A stretch of 64,000 bases of DNA, taken from positions 1 to 64,000 of the forward strand of contig DASVCW010000039.1 of NCBI GenBank assembly GCA_036381435.1, given 5' to 3'. Origin of the DNA: Fodinibius sp036381435 (GTDB lineage Bacteria; Bacteroidota; Rhodothermia; Balneolales; Balneolaceae). Positions 1 to 8,813 of this stretch are shown in pieces. The translations under genes were made by a program, and so were the position numbers. Positions within the stretch are counted from its first letter, which is position 1. Each line of letters opens with the position of its first letter. The notes beneath the pieces were generated by a model. That model did not search any database and was not told the origin of the DNA. It worked only from the letters and a program-made list of their open reading frames with translations.

Positions 1-579
1 TGCGGTGGCGGATCGGGTGATCAACAGGCAGCCGAAGATACGACCGGTGCCCAAGAGAAAGAGATGGCTACGGATGTGCGTACTATTCACATTTATGGCA
101 TAAACAGTATGCAATTCACAGTCATGGATGAAGCCGAAGGAATAAGCGTTGCTGAAACAGTTAATGACAGCCTTCTTGTGTTAGATTCGATTACAGCACA
201 ACCGGGTGAAAAAATCCATATTATACTTACTACTATAAGTGATATGCCGCCTTCAGCAATGTCTCATAATTGGTTACTGCTGGATTTACAAGCCGATACG
301 GATGCATTTGCCACTGCCGCCGCACAGGCAAGAGATAATGACTATGTACCCTCCGATATGGAAGATTTAATTATTGCCCAAACGGGAATGGTGGCCGGTG
401 GTGAAACCAAAGAAGTAACCTTTACCGTACCCGAAGAAATTGGTACTTACGATTATCTCTGCACTTTCCCGGGACACTATTTGGCAGGCATGACGGGTGA
501 ATTTATCGTTGGCGAAGGAGGAGAAGAAAGCATGGCCGACACAACCGGAACTATAAATATGGACATGGAATCAAACTAA
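1..579 (+). CDS. Azurin-like cupredoxin lipoprotein (5' end outside window)
   Basis: Reading frame is open from base 1. Its first codon in the window is Cys followed by Gly-Gly-Gly-Ser, which looks like the mature N-terminus of a lipoprotein, so the start and lipobox lie upstream and the ATG at 64 is internal. Counted from that ATG, the protein shows azurin copper ligands: His68 in an S-H-N-W motif and a C-x4-H-x4-M loop (Cys133, His138, Met143). Azurins are type-1 copper electron carriers; here it would be a membrane-anchored periplasmic or surface electron shuttle. A strong hairpin terminator follows. Redox partners are not visible. Confidence 0.88.
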   Translation, partial: CGGGSGDQQAAEDTTGAQEKEMATDVRTIHIYGINSMQFTVMDEAEGISVAETVNDSLLVLDSITAQPGEKIHIILTTISDMPPSAMSHNWLLLDLQADTDAFATAAAQARDNDYVPSDMEDLIIAQTGMVAGGETKEVTFTVPEEIGTYDYLCTFPGHYLAGMTGEFIVGEGGEESMADTTGTINMDMESN

Positions 580-621
580 CCTGACAGTGTACCGGTGACT
601 TTCCGGTTCCTGTCAGCGTTT
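580..621. repeat. Dispersed palindrome (CCTGACAG type)
   Basis: An inverted arrangement CCTGACAG...CTGTCAG with ACCGG/CCGGT inside, directly after a stop codon. A close copy lies at 18264-18308, so this is a small dispersed REP-like element. Confidence 0.55.
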
Positions 622-642
622 GTTGAGTAAGTTTTAATTATT

Positions 643-677
643 AAAAAGCGGCTGAGCTTTCTCAGCCGCTTTTTTTA
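643..677. terminator. Bidirectional intrinsic terminator
   Basis: A 12-bp stem (arms AAAGCGGCTGAG and CTCAGCCGCTTT) with a 4-nt loop is flanked by A-run and T-run, so it can terminate both the azurin-like gene and the convergent small gene at 688-882. Confidence 0.85.
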
Positions 678-687
678 TGAAATAATT

Positions 688-882
688 TTACCCCTCCTCT
701 TTAGAACTATTTTTCTCCACCAACCGCTTTAAATCTAAAGATTGAATAGCCCCGATAGCCGCCTCCATTGCGCCTTCACCGCATAGCCCGCTCAGCGAAG
801 CTTCTTTAAACCCTTCCCGCGCCGCTTCGATACTGGCCTTTTGTACCTTTTCAGCGATTTCTATTTGGGTTGGTTTTTTCAT
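688..882 (-). CDS. Small hypothetical protein (64 aa)
   Basis: A short acidic/basic helical protein starting MKKPTQIEIAEKV and carrying a central Gly/Ala-rich stretch (LCGEGAMEAAIGAI) before a charged tail. The ATG at 882 is the only sensible start, and the gene ends against a good terminator shared with the azurin-like gene, which supports it being real. I do not recognise a family. It has no signal peptide or membrane segment, so it is probably cytoplasmic. Codon use looks like the neighbours. Confidence 0.6.
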   Translation of the reverse strand: MKKPTQIEIAEKVQKASIEAAREGFKEASLSGLCGEGAMEAAIGAIQSLDLKRLVEKNSSKEEG

Positions 883-957
883 TTGATTGGGTCTTTATTC
901 ATTGAAGATAATCATAGGTTCCCTTATTAATTTAGCTTAATCACTTTTGCTGCTTTG

Positions 958-1009
958 CCATCCCCCAAACCCCCTTCCCCGAAGCATCGGGACAGGCGCA
1001 GGGGGATGG
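958..1009. repeat. Dispersed C-rich inverted repeat (CCATCCCCC type)
   Basis: Ends CCATCCCCC and GGGGGATGG form inverted termini. Longer copies of the same family are at 10892-11110 and 33062-33236, with partial copies near 13053 and 46698. Confidence 0.7.
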
Positions 1010-1108
1010 CCGGAGATAGCTTTGACAACAGAAAAAGGTGAAGTTTTTATGACAACCTCTGGACCGGCTTCATTCTAAATCAGTTCTAATCAGCGAAAAC
1101 CTGTGGTC

Positions 1109-2389
1109 TCACTCCACCCGCGGCCTCAAAATAAACAAGCCATTCGTAATATCACTTACAATCACCACTCCGCTTTCGAAATAGGGGTAGTTGCTCCAAG
1201 CGCCTTCTGTTCCTGCAGCATTACCTTGGGGATAGGTATCAAAATAGGCGATTTCTTCAAGTTGCCCAGTGGCAATATCATTTATTCTCAAAATGCGCAG
1301 GCCCGACTGATAATTTGCCTGGTATGTCAAATCGTCCTTTATATATTGATTATGGTCAGATGCAGCGTTATCAGATACATAAATATCGACCACCTTTGGA
1401 TTATCCAGATCGCGTACATCCCAGATAATGGTACGGGTGTTAGTGCGGCCAAACAGCTCATCAAGTTCATCATCCATCAAAAAATAGTTGTGATCTTCGG
1501 TCAGCCACCCCTGGTGGGCATATTCAACGCCTTCGTAATCGGCTTTAGAGATGGTATAAGTGGAGCTTTTATCGCTGACATTCGCAATCACGAAATGCGT
1601 TTCACTTGAATTGAAGCAAATTTCCTCACCCTGATAATCAACGTCGGCACCCTGGTAAATTACGCATTGCGTATCGTGTACATAACCGGTAGAATCGAGT
1701 CCTACCGTTGTATCGCTGTGAAAACCGGCAAATTGAGGTTGAAGCGGGTTACTGATATCAACAATATGCAGCCCGCCACCGTAAGTGTTTGATCCCACTA
1801 AATAAGCAAAACCTGTTTCGGTGTTGATAGCGATATTATGAGTGCCGTCAACCTCATTATAAAGCACGTCTTCGGTAAATGTGACAGGCGGATTGCTGAC
1901 ATCCCGGAGCCGGGTGAGATCAAAAACCTGCATGCCGTGGTCTTGTGCATCACTGACCACAAAAACATGGTTTTTGTATACTTTTAAATCACGCCACGCC
2001 GATTTGTGCAATTGCTGATCATGGGCAGCCCCGAAAGCGGAAGATGGAGGGGTTTCAACAGATTCCTCTAATTTGCCAATCACTACCGGTTCCGAAGGAT
2101 TTGAAATGTCTACAAAAGTTACTCCGTCCGTCATCCCCACCAGCGCATATTCTTTGCCTGTTTCGGGATCTGTCCATCCCCAAATATCGTTCAAATTTTC
2201 ACCCAGCAGCTCTTGGGGACTAAGGTGTGCCAGCAAATCAATATTTTGACAGGCATATCTTCCGGCGGACATTCCATCTATACACTGGAAGTTAGCGGGC
2301 GGTACGTTTACCGGATTATCCTTTCCACAACCGATTAAAATTCCGGACAGGATAAATAGTGATAGCAGAAGGCAATGTTTAAGACTCAT
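1109..2389 (-). CDS. Choice-of-anchor B family lipoprotein (LVIVD repeats)
   Basis: A 426-aa exported lipoprotein: the N-terminal hydrophobic stretch ends in a lipobox (L-I-G-C) followed by a Pro/Asn-rich linker. The body contains repeated blades with V-D-I-S-N-P and I-V-D-I-S-N-P motifs typical of LVIVD beta-propellers and of the choice-of-anchor B family seen in marine Bacteroidota and Shewanella. I use the ATG at 2389; a TTG five codons upstream is less likely. Role is unknown, probably a surface or periplasmic binding protein. It stands alone between intergenic regions with dispersed repeats. Confidence 0.85.
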   Translation of the reverse strand: MSLKHCLLLSLFILSGILIGCGKDNPVNVPPANFQCIDGMSAGRYACQNIDLLAHLSPQELLGENLNDIWGWTDPETGKEYALVGMTDGVTFVDISNPSEPVVIGKLEESVETPPSSAFGAAHDQQLHKSAWRDLKVYKNHVFVVSDAQDHGMQVFDLTRLRDVSNPPVTFTEDVLYNEVDGTHNIAINTETGFAYLVGSNTYGGGLHIVDISNPLQPQFAGFHSDTTVGLDSTGYVHDTQCVIYQGADVDYQGEEICFNSSETHFVIANVSDKSSTYTISKADYEGVEYAHQGWLTEDHNYFLMDDELDELFGRTNTRTIIWDVRDLDNPKVVDIYVSDNAASDHNQYIKDDLTYQANYQSGLRILRINDIATGQLEEIAYFDTYPQGNAAGTEGAWSNYPYFESGVVIVSDITNGLFILRPRVE

Positions 2390-2516
2390 CTCAGCAGTTT
2401 GCAATTAATTAAATTATTGAAGATTAATTTTAACAATTATTACGACAAAATAAATCTGCAAAATTCATATTTCTTATGCCGCTCGCAAAACTGTTTCTAC
2501 TGCTACAATAGTCCAG

Positions 2517-3047
2517 CTAGTTGAGTCTATAGCCCAGATTAAAACCTATGTGTGAAGCTATCTCTAAATCCTTAATCGGCCCGCCCATTCCTAAACCTAA
2601 CTGGATACCCAGCTGAAAACGCCTACCGATGTCCCGCTGTATTCCCCAGGCAGGGCCAAAGAAATACTCATTTTTTTCGAACTCATGAACCATTTTTTCT
2701 AAATATGCTCTTGAGATAAAAGTGATATAATTGCCGGAATAATATTTTGTGTTTCTGCCGGTGGCCGCTCGCTTTTTAAGATTGTAATAGTAGCGAAGAT
2801 CTACCCCAAAATTAGGTGTATAATCAAATATCCAACCGGTTTGGCGTCCTCCGAATCCCCCGCTAAAAGCTACGCCCGCTTGTGAGACCAGCGTCATATT
2901 CGAAGATAGTACTAGTTCATACTCAATTTCAACAATACCTGCTCTAAGAATGTCTTCTTGTTCTGCAACTGCCTTTTCCCGAACAGTTTGAGCACTGGCG
3001 ATTCCCGTAAGCTGTAGAATGAACAACAGTAACAATATTCTTTTCAT
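2517..3047 (-). CDS. Secreted protein, probably small outer-membrane beta-barrel
   Basis: About 176 aa with a clear signal peptide (MKRILLLLFILQLTGIASAQ, cut after AQ). The rest has alternating hydrophobic strands ending in G-Y-R-L-N, which suits an eight-stranded outer-membrane barrel. The start is set at 3047 because a GGAG-containing ribosome-binding site sits a few bases upstream; the ATG eight codons earlier lacks one and would spoil the signal peptide. No specific family is recognised. It is monocistronic as far as can be seen. Confidence 0.75.
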   Translation of the reverse strand: MKRILLLLFILQLTGIASAQTVREKAVAEQEDILRAGIVEIEYELVLSSNMTLVSQAGVAFSGGFGGRQTGWIFDYTPNFGVDLRYYYNLKKRAATGRNTKYYSGNYITFISRAYLEKMVHEFEKNEYFFGPAWGIQRDIGRRFQLGIQLGLGMGGPIKDLEIASHIGFNLGYRLN

Positions 3048-3228
3048 AGCTCCTCTTTTTTTAGATATCATTTTATACTAAATAAGTAATATTAAATTAC
3101 TCTGCAAGTGCTTTTAAGAGGAGCCTGGTTAAAGATGCCCAGAAATATTGAAAAGGCCTTATTCTTTAGAATGCCTGTGTTCCAAGCCTCTTCGAAAATC
3201 CCCTAATACCTTTTGCAAAAGGGGGGAG

Positions 3229-3492
3229 TTACCGCTTATGTAAAAATACAGTTGGCGATTGTTCTAGCCGAAACTCATGCCCTCTGCCAACATCTCCGCT
3301 ACCTCCAAACAATACTGCTAAGACCACAACCAACACTAGCACCAGCGCTAACAATCCAAAAATTAGTCAGGCTATACCAAAACCCATTGATTCATTCCAA
3401 TTATCTTCCGTTGGTCCAAAACCATGTGCTTCGACTGAAGAATCCCCGTGAATTTCCTCTGTGCTTTCCATCTCTCTTTTAAAATCCAACAT
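3229..3492 (-). pseudogene. Small single-TM protein interrupted by an in-frame TGA
   Basis: On the minus strand one frame runs from ATG at 3492 (or 3471) through an acidic, Gly/His-containing head ending M-G-F-G-I-A, meets TGA at 3367-3369, and continues in the same frame as L-I-F-G-L-L-A-L-V-L-V-L-V-V-V-L-A, a convincing membrane helix, to TAA at 3229. A TGG-to-TGA change would explain this: the Trp would lie at the start of the helix. A nonsense mutation in a small membrane protein is the simplest reading; chance is possible because the gene is short. Confidence 0.4.
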
Positions 3493-3602
3493 CACCAACT
3501 CATTTTGATATCATTTATTTAGTCTTTTAAAAGTAAAGCTACAAATCCCCAATACAATACTTTGGATGAGCTAACTGCGCATATACTTTTTACTATTCTT
3601 TA

Positions 3603-3965
3603 TTACGTAATTAATGATTTCCGAACTTCGGAGAGCATGCCATTTGGCAGGCTGACAATCACATAACCTTCAAATACTTTCTCTACTGTGCCTTTAACGG
3701 TCATACCGGGAAGATTAACTTTATCCCCTTTAGCTATACTTATATTAGACTTTTTTAGAGCCAGCGCTTTCTCAGCTTCTATTTCATCGATTGCTTTTGT
3801 GTATAGCTTACCGATTCTGCTATTTTTATTATATTTAAGATTCTCTAATTCCCTTTTTAATATTCCCACTGCCCAGTTAAAGTCCATAAAATTAGTACTT
3901 ATTGCATCCACCCTGTTACGATGCTTCACGTATTCACTACTTTTCTTGATGTTTGATTTGTCCAT
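3603..3965 (-). CDS. Hypothetical protein (120 aa), divergent from XRE regulator
   Basis: Starts MDKSNIKKSSEYVKHRN. The first two thirds are charged and predicted helical; the last 50 residues (KGDKVNLPGMTVKGTVEKVF...) look like a small beta-barrel of the SH3/KOW type, with V-x-G-x-V and an N-G-M-L-S-E-V motif. No family is recognised. It is transcribed divergently from the XRE regulator at 4147 across a 180-bp AT-rich gap, so that regulator may control it. The pair is more AT-rich than its surroundings, compatible with acquisition. Confidence 0.6.
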   Translation of the reverse strand: MDKSNIKKSSEYVKHRNRVDAISTNFMDFNWAVGILKRELENLKYNKNSRIGKLYTKAIDEIEAEKALALKKSNISIAKGDKVNLPGMTVKGTVEKVFEGYVIVSLPNGMLSEVRKSLIT

Positions 3966-4146
3966 ACCTGATCTCTGTTTCGTTTTGTGAAAAATTAGCT
4001 CCCTTTGCCAACGCCTTACCAGTCTTTTAGAAATGAGCTATTATTAAGGCAAGTAGTTAATTGTAGAATTAAACTAAAAAATTAAATTGAACAAATCAAC
4101 ACTATAGTGGGTGTTATGATTAGCCATCCATGCTTTTATTCTATGC

Positions 4147-4386
4147 ATGTTAGAAAAGAGCTCGGATATAGCAAACATTTTTGGTAAGTCCATTAAAGAA
4201 TTGCGACTTGAAAAAGGTTTTACCCAGGAAAAGCTAGCTGAAAATAGTGGGCTTCATACAAATTATATCTCGCTACTGGAGAGAGGGAAAAGAAAGCCTA
4301 CAATAAATACGGTTTTTAAAATTGCAGCCGCGTTAGAGATAAAACCTCACCAGCTTATAATTAAAATAGAGGATAAACTGAGGTAG
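4147..4386 (+). CDS. XRE-family helix-turn-helix regulator
   Basis: A 79-aa protein that is almost entirely a Cro/C1-type HTH: G-K-S-I-K-E-L-R-L-E-K-G-F-T-Q-E-K-L-A then a recognition helix with N-Y-I-S-L-L-E-R-G-K-R-K-P and the closing helix F-K-I-A-A-A-L-E. Such single-domain proteins are repressors of prophage, toxin-antitoxin or restriction loci. Here the only close partner is the divergent gene at 3603-3965. The ATG at 4147 overlaps an out-of-frame ATG at 4143, and no strong ribosome-binding site is visible. Confidence 0.88.
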   Translation: MLEKSSDIANIFGKSIKELRLEKGFTQEKLAENSGLHTNYISLLERGKRKPTINTVFKIAAALEIKPHQLIIKIEDKLR

Positions 4387-4432
4387 CAAGGCATTTAATG
4401 TTAAGGGTTCAGAGAATAATAGACAGTTATTT

Positions 4433-6130
4433 TCATCGATTCGATTCCATATACCGCTCCATAAATAACTGTTCAGCTTTTACATTACCGATTAATACCA
4501 GCTCACTCCCTTCCTGAAACTCTGTTCGCGGATCAGGATTAACAAATTGTTCACCGTTTTGCCTCACAGCTAAAATACTGCATCCGGTTTTGGGACGAAT
4601 GGATGATGCAATAATATCTTTTCCAATCAAACGGGCAGGTGTTTGAACGGTAAAAACATTCAATCCTTCGGCAATCATCACTACATCATTACGCTCCAGA
4701 ATATTGAAAATCACATTGGCCCCCATTGTAGCATACGACAGCACAAAATCCGCTCCCGCCCGATGCAGGGTGGACACATTGCGCTGAAGGGTTGAACGGC
4801 TTATGATTTGAATATTAGGCCGCAACCTGCGGACGTAAATTGTGAGATAAATATTCATATCATCGTCATGTGTAGTAATGATAACGCAGGGCGCATCTCG
4901 AATACCGGCCTTTTCTAAAGTCTCAAGGTCTTCCCCGCTTCCCAGCAGGTACTTTTCGTTATCTTTAATCCGTTCAGGATTTTGGTCGATAATACGGTAA
5001 TCCATGCCGCGCTCCTCAAATGCTTCGGCAGTGCCGCGGCCTACACGCCCTGCCCCGATAATAATAACCGGTTTATCGGTAGAATGGTAAATGGCTAAGT
5101 ATTCATCATATGTACGCAGTTGCTCTAATGAACCCGCCATCAGCAGCACACTTTCTTTGTTGATGACCGTATCAGCTTCCGGTTTCACAAATTTTCCCCG
5201 TTCCCAAAGGCCAACCACGTTGATGCCGATATCTTCTCTGAGATTGCTTTCTTTCAGAGTCTTACCCACTAAAGGTGTTTCATAAGCGTTTGCTTCAGCG
5301 ACAATGAGCCGGTCAAATCGCCCTACAACATGTACCCGGGAATCATGGCCGATAGTGCGGCGCGAAAGCGATCGTCCCAGCATTTGCCCAAGCTGAATGA
5401 CATGATTAGCCCCGGCCATTTTCAAAAGATCTAAAGAATTTGATGAATTAGCCGTAGCCACGATGGGCACATTTTCATCCAGCTCGCGAATAGTGTTGCT
5501 CAGGTTTGAATTCACCATATCGGTACCGAGCGTAACAACAAGGGCGGCCTGATTAACCCTCAGCTTCTTGTAGGTTTCAGGGTCATCCAGCTCACCGAAA
5601 ACCACATCGTAGCCCTGGTCGTGGTACTCCAGCGCTTTTTGCAAATCATCAACCACCAAAACATAGTCATAGTTATAGTTGTCCAGCTTTTCGATGAGCG
5701 ATTGCGAGATGGGATCGAAGTGAGTGATGATGACATGCCCTTCCGTTTCCTCAGCAAGTTCGCGCGGGGCCCGGGCTTTTGACTGTGCCTCCAACCAGGG
5801 AGCGTAAAAGAATTCGATGAAGGTGAACGGCAGTAAAATCAATAGTGAAACCATCCCTGAGAGCAGCACTACTACGGAAAAGATACGCCCCAGATCACTG
5901 GTGAAAGTAATATCACCAAAGCCAAGGGTGGACATTACTGTGAGGGTCCAGTAAAAGCCGGTAATCCAGCTGTGCTGCTGGCCTTCATAGACCATAATTA
6001 AATGGAAAAGGATGGTGTAAATAATAATCAGTCCGGAGAGACCTAACAAAAAACGAGCTAACCGCTTAATATTTATCTGGGTATTACGGTTTGACAAGAA
6101 AAAGGTTAGCTGGGAAGTAAGAAATTTCAT
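4433..6130 (-). CDS. Potassium channel with two RCK (TrkA-N/TrkA-C) regulatory units
   Basis: 565 aa. Two transmembrane helices (about residues 27-47 and 85-107) flank a pore loop with selectivity filter T-L-G-F-G-D (68-73). The cytoplasmic part has two TrkA-N Rossmann units, the second with a G-A-G-R-V-G-R nucleotide loop, each followed by TrkA-C-like segments; the last one (IIASSIRPKTGCSIL) is clear. This architecture gates K+ flow at the inner membrane by nucleotide or ion binding to the RCK ring. The filter has Phe for the usual Tyr, which is common in bacterial channels. Monocistronic. Confidence 0.92.
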   Translation of the reverse strand: MKFLTSQLTFFLSNRNTQINIKRLARFLLGLSGLIIIYTILFHLIMVYEGQQHSWITGFYWTLTVMSTLGFGDITFTSDLGRIFSVVVLLSGMVSLLILLPFTFIEFFYAPWLEAQSKARAPRELAEETEGHVIITHFDPISQSLIEKLDNYNYDYVLVVDDLQKALEYHDQGYDVVFGELDDPETYKKLRVNQAALVVTLGTDMVNSNLSNTIRELDENVPIVATANSSNSLDLLKMAGANHVIQLGQMLGRSLSRRTIGHDSRVHVVGRFDRLIVAEANAYETPLVGKTLKESNLREDIGINVVGLWERGKFVKPEADTVINKESVLLMAGSLEQLRTYDEYLAIYHSTDKPVIIIGAGRVGRGTAEAFEERGMDYRIIDQNPERIKDNEKYLLGSGEDLETLEKAGIRDAPCVIITTHDDDMNIYLTIYVRRLRPNIQIISRSTLQRNVSTLHRAGADFVLSYATMGANVIFNILERNDVVMIAEGLNVFTVQTPARLIGKDIIASSIRPKTGCSILAVRQNGEQFVNPDPRTEFQEGSELVLIGNVKAEQLFMERYMESNR

Positions 6131-6405
6131 AAAGCGATTCAGGTTTGTTTAAACCTAATACAGAAATCCCTTATTTCAAATTAGATAGTTTAAACGTGGG
6201 TGAGATTTCAATTGGGCTTTTCCAGTAATTCTTCATAGCTAAAAAATAGATGGCAATCTATCGGTGGAATTTCTAACCTAAAGACTGATACTTTATTAAA
6301 AACCTTTTTAAACTCAAATGCTGAAAACAAGTTCAGCATAGCATAAGCAGTTTTCAAGGTCCATTTAGTCAATTAAATCTGCCATTTTATTTCGAATTAA
6401 TAACC

Positions 6406-7455
6406 ATGCTACAGGAATTACCGCCCAGAAAAGAAATGTATGAGGCATTAATAAACAGAAACTCCAAATACGAAGGGATTTTTGTTGTAGGTGTAAATAC
6501 CACTGGTATATTTTGCCGGCCTACTTGTCCCGCCCGGAAGCCTAAAATAGAAAATGTTGATTTTTTCCCGGCTCCCAAACAAGCCTTGGATGCAGGTTTC
6601 AGACCTTGTAAACGCTGTAAACCGCTACAAACAGAAGGTAAAACGCCGGACTGGATACAAACCATTTTAGATGAAGTGGAAAAAGATTCAACCCAAAAAT
6701 GGACGGACACGGATATTGAAAAGGCCGGAGTTAACCCAAATCGTTTGCGGCGCTGGTTTAAAAAACATCACGGCACCACCTTTCACGGTTACTTAAGACT
6801 TCGCAGGCTGGGCAATGCTTTGGGACAAATAAAGCATGGAAAAAATACCGCCCAGGCTGCTTTTGATCACAACTATGATTCTCTTAGTGGATTCAGAGAA
6901 GCCATGAAAAACCTGATTGGCAAGCCGGTAAAAAAAGGCAAGGGAACAGCCATCGTTTATCTGAACAGAATAACCACTCCACTTGGTCCCATGATTGCCG
7001 GAACCACAGACGGGGGACTATGTCTGCTCGAATTTGCAGACCGCCGGATGCTTGAAACACAGTTGGAAAGGCTTTCAAAGTATTTGAATTGCGCTTTTAT
7101 TCCCGGCTCAAATGCTATAACTGAAGATGTTGCTAATCAGCTTGAAAATTATTTTGCAGGCAATCTAAAAAGATTTTCGATACCCCTCGTACTCCCGGGA
7201 AGCGAATTCCAGCAAAAAGTATGGGAGCAGCTACAAGCTATTCCTTATGCTCAAACACGTTCATATCAAAAACAGGCACAGGAAATTGATAATCCAAAAG
7301 CGATACGCGCCGTGGCAAGGGCAAACGGAGATAACCGGATTGCCATTATCATTCCCTGTCACCGGGTAATAGGAAAAAATGGCAAACTAACGGGCTACGG
7401 CGGAGGATTATGGAGAAAAAGATATTTGCTGAATTTAGAACAAAGGAATTCATGA
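6406..7455 (+). CDS. ada: Ada: bifunctional regulator / O6-methylguanine-DNA methyltransferase
   Basis: 349 aa with the full Ada layout. An N-terminal zinc domain holds Cys37, Cys41, Cys68 and Cys71 (F-C-R-P-T-C and P-C-K-R-C), which accepts methyl groups from phosphotriesters. An AraC-type HTH follows (about 100-175). The C-terminal methyltransferase has the acceptor motif I-P-C-H-R-V-I-G near residue 318 and a Y-x-x-x-A-x-x-I-x-x-P-K-A-x-R-A-V helix. It repairs alkylated DNA and, once methylated, would activate its own promoter. A REP-like element lies just downstream. Confidence 0.95.
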   Translation: MLQELPPRKEMYEALINRNSKYEGIFVVGVNTTGIFCRPTCPARKPKIENVDFFPAPKQALDAGFRPCKRCKPLQTEGKTPDWIQTILDEVEKDSTQKWTDTDIEKAGVNPNRLRRWFKKHHGTTFHGYLRLRRLGNALGQIKHGKNTAQAAFDHNYDSLSGFREAMKNLIGKPVKKGKGTAIVYLNRITTPLGPMIAGTTDGGLCLLEFADRRMLETQLERLSKYLNCAFIPGSNAITEDVANQLENYFAGNLKRFSIPLVLPGSEFQQKVWEQLQAIPYAQTRSYQKQAQEIDNPKAIRAVARANGDNRIAIIIPCHRVIGKNGKLTGYGGGLWRKRYLLNLEQRNS

Positions 7456-7460
7456 GAAAT

Positions 7461-7560
7461 GTAGGTCGGATTGCTAATCAGACAAGACAGAATTTTGGCT
7501 TTGAGAAAAATCGGAGATAGGCCAAAATCTTTCCCTGATGATTTGGTAAATCGTCCTACA
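7461..7560. repeat. REP/BIME copy (GTAGGTCGG...CGTCCTAC), divergent
   Basis: Left end GTAGGTCGGATTGCTAATC and right end GGTAAATCGTCCTACAT match the inverted ends of the family best seen at 41679-41886 and 45574-45701. It lies between the convergent ends of ada and the TonB gene. Confidence 0.6.
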
Positions 7561-7566
7561 TATCCC

Positions 7567-8388
7567 TTACTCCAAAACAAACCGGAAAGTAATGGTACCC
7601 CACTGTGATTGCTGTGGAACGCCGGAAGGTAACCGTGAAAACCGCCAGTTTCGCAAGGTTTGCATCACTTCGCGCTCAAGTTCGGGGTTCATTTTCTTTA
7701 GCGGGATGATGCGTCCCAGCGTGCCATTGGGTTTAACTTCAAACCGGATGGTGATGGTAGCTTCGGTGCCGGCTATGTTATCTGGCAGGGGCTGAACCAT
7801 AGGCGCTCGCTCGATGTTTCCCTCCCAGGTCAATTCATAGGGTGATGATTTTTCATCATCATTACCGCTTCCCTGATCAACATTCATTTCACCCGTATTT
7901 CCCTGTTGGTCGCCACTGATTTCTTCGCCCTCTTCCTGTACTTCCGCTTGTTCGGTCATCGGAGGTACCATCACTTTTTTAGGTACTTCCACCGCCGTTT
8001 CTTTCTTGGGATCAACTTTATCGGTTTCGGGCGTCTGTAATTCTTCTTCCTGTATTTCTTCCGTTTGATCGGGTATATCAACCGGCTTGACAGTTTTTTG
8101 AGTGGTAGTCTGCTGTTGTTCAACCGGTTCAGGGGGAGTGGGCTCGGGCTGCTCCGGTTCCACCTCAGAAGGATCGGGGCTCGTCGCTACCTCCTCATTT
8201 TTCTGTTCCGCAAACTCCGCCGGGGAACCCGTGTTAAATTCGCCGAACTCAACCTCAATAAACGAAGGACGCATGTTAACCTCGGTTGAAAAGCTGTAAA
8301 CTAAGAAAAGCAGCAGCAACACCAGATGGATTCCTCCCGAGACCATCAGGGCAAAACGATCATCATTGCTTAGCGTGGGTGTTTGCAT
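7567..8388 (-). CDS. TonB-family energy transducer
   Basis: 273 aa. One N-terminal membrane helix (about residues 17-33), a long Pro/Glu/Gln-rich periplasmic spacer (about 60-190), and a C-terminal TonB-like domain in which I-T-I-R-F-E-V-K-P-N-G-T-L leads to N-W-R-F and an F-R-F-V-L-E end. It transmits proton-motive energy from ExbB/ExbD to outer-membrane receptors or works in a Tol-like role. It is the last gene of a five-gene minus-strand cluster, 14 bp after ExbD. Confidence 0.9.
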   Translation of the reverse strand: MQTPTLSNDDRFALMVSGGIHLVLLLLFLVYSFSTEVNMRPSFIEVEFGEFNTGSPAEFAEQKNEEVATSPDPSEVEPEQPEPTPPEPVEQQQTTTQKTVKPVDIPDQTEEIQEEELQTPETDKVDPKKETAVEVPKKVMVPPMTEQAEVQEEGEEISGDQQGNTGEMNVDQGSGNDDEKSSPYELTWEGNIERAPMVQPLPDNIAGTEATITIRFEVKPNGTLGRIIPLKKMNPELEREVMQTLRNWRFSRLPSGVPQQSQWGTITFRFVLE

Positions 8389-8402
8389 AATACGGCTCTT
8401 GC

Positions 8403-8813
8403 TTATCTTGATGCCTGTTCTGTAGCCATTATGATGTTCAAATCCAATGCTTTGGCAATATTCATCACCTGCACCGCATCATCGACAATGGCATTTTTAT
8501 CTGCCCTTAAAACGAGCGTGCCTTCCGGCTTATTTTGTTTAGCCTCCCTAATGGATGAGGCCAACATTCCGCTGCTGGCGAGTTCACCATCCACATAAAA
8601 TTTACCGTCTTCGGTTACAGCTACCGTAATAAACTGAGCCTGGGTCTGTGCCCCGGTCTCCGCTTTTGGAATATTCACTTTTATCCCGAAATTGGTTACG
8701 AATGATGATGTCAGCAGAAAGAAAATAAGCAACAGCATCACCACATCGGTCAGCGCCGACTGCGAGAAAAGTGCTAATGGCTTTGAGCTTTGGTCGTCTT
8801 TTCTAAAATTCAT
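8403..8813 (-). CDS. ExbD/TolR biopolymer transport protein
   Basis: 136 aa with one membrane helix (about residues 20-40) preceded by a short cytoplasmic tail, then a periplasmic domain with the conserved R-A-D-K-N-A segment and the final L-D-L-N-I-I-M-A-T. In this family an Asp in the membrane helix carries protons; here it is the Asp of L-T-D-V-V-M-L-L. It pairs with the ExbB-like protein, whose stop overlaps this start by 4 bp, showing translational coupling. Confidence 0.92.
   Translation of the reverse strand: MNFRKDDQSSKPLALFSQSALTDVVMLLLIFFLLTSSFVTNFGIKVNIPKAETGAQTQAQFITVAVTEDGKFYVDGELASSGMLASSIREAKQNKPEGTLVLRADKNAIVDDAVQVMNIAKALDLNIIMATEQASR

Noticed and set aside
3213..3482. Plus-strand 89-codon frame
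   Set aside because: Starts at TTG, has no recognisable features, and is antisense to the interrupted small membrane protein, which has a clear helix.
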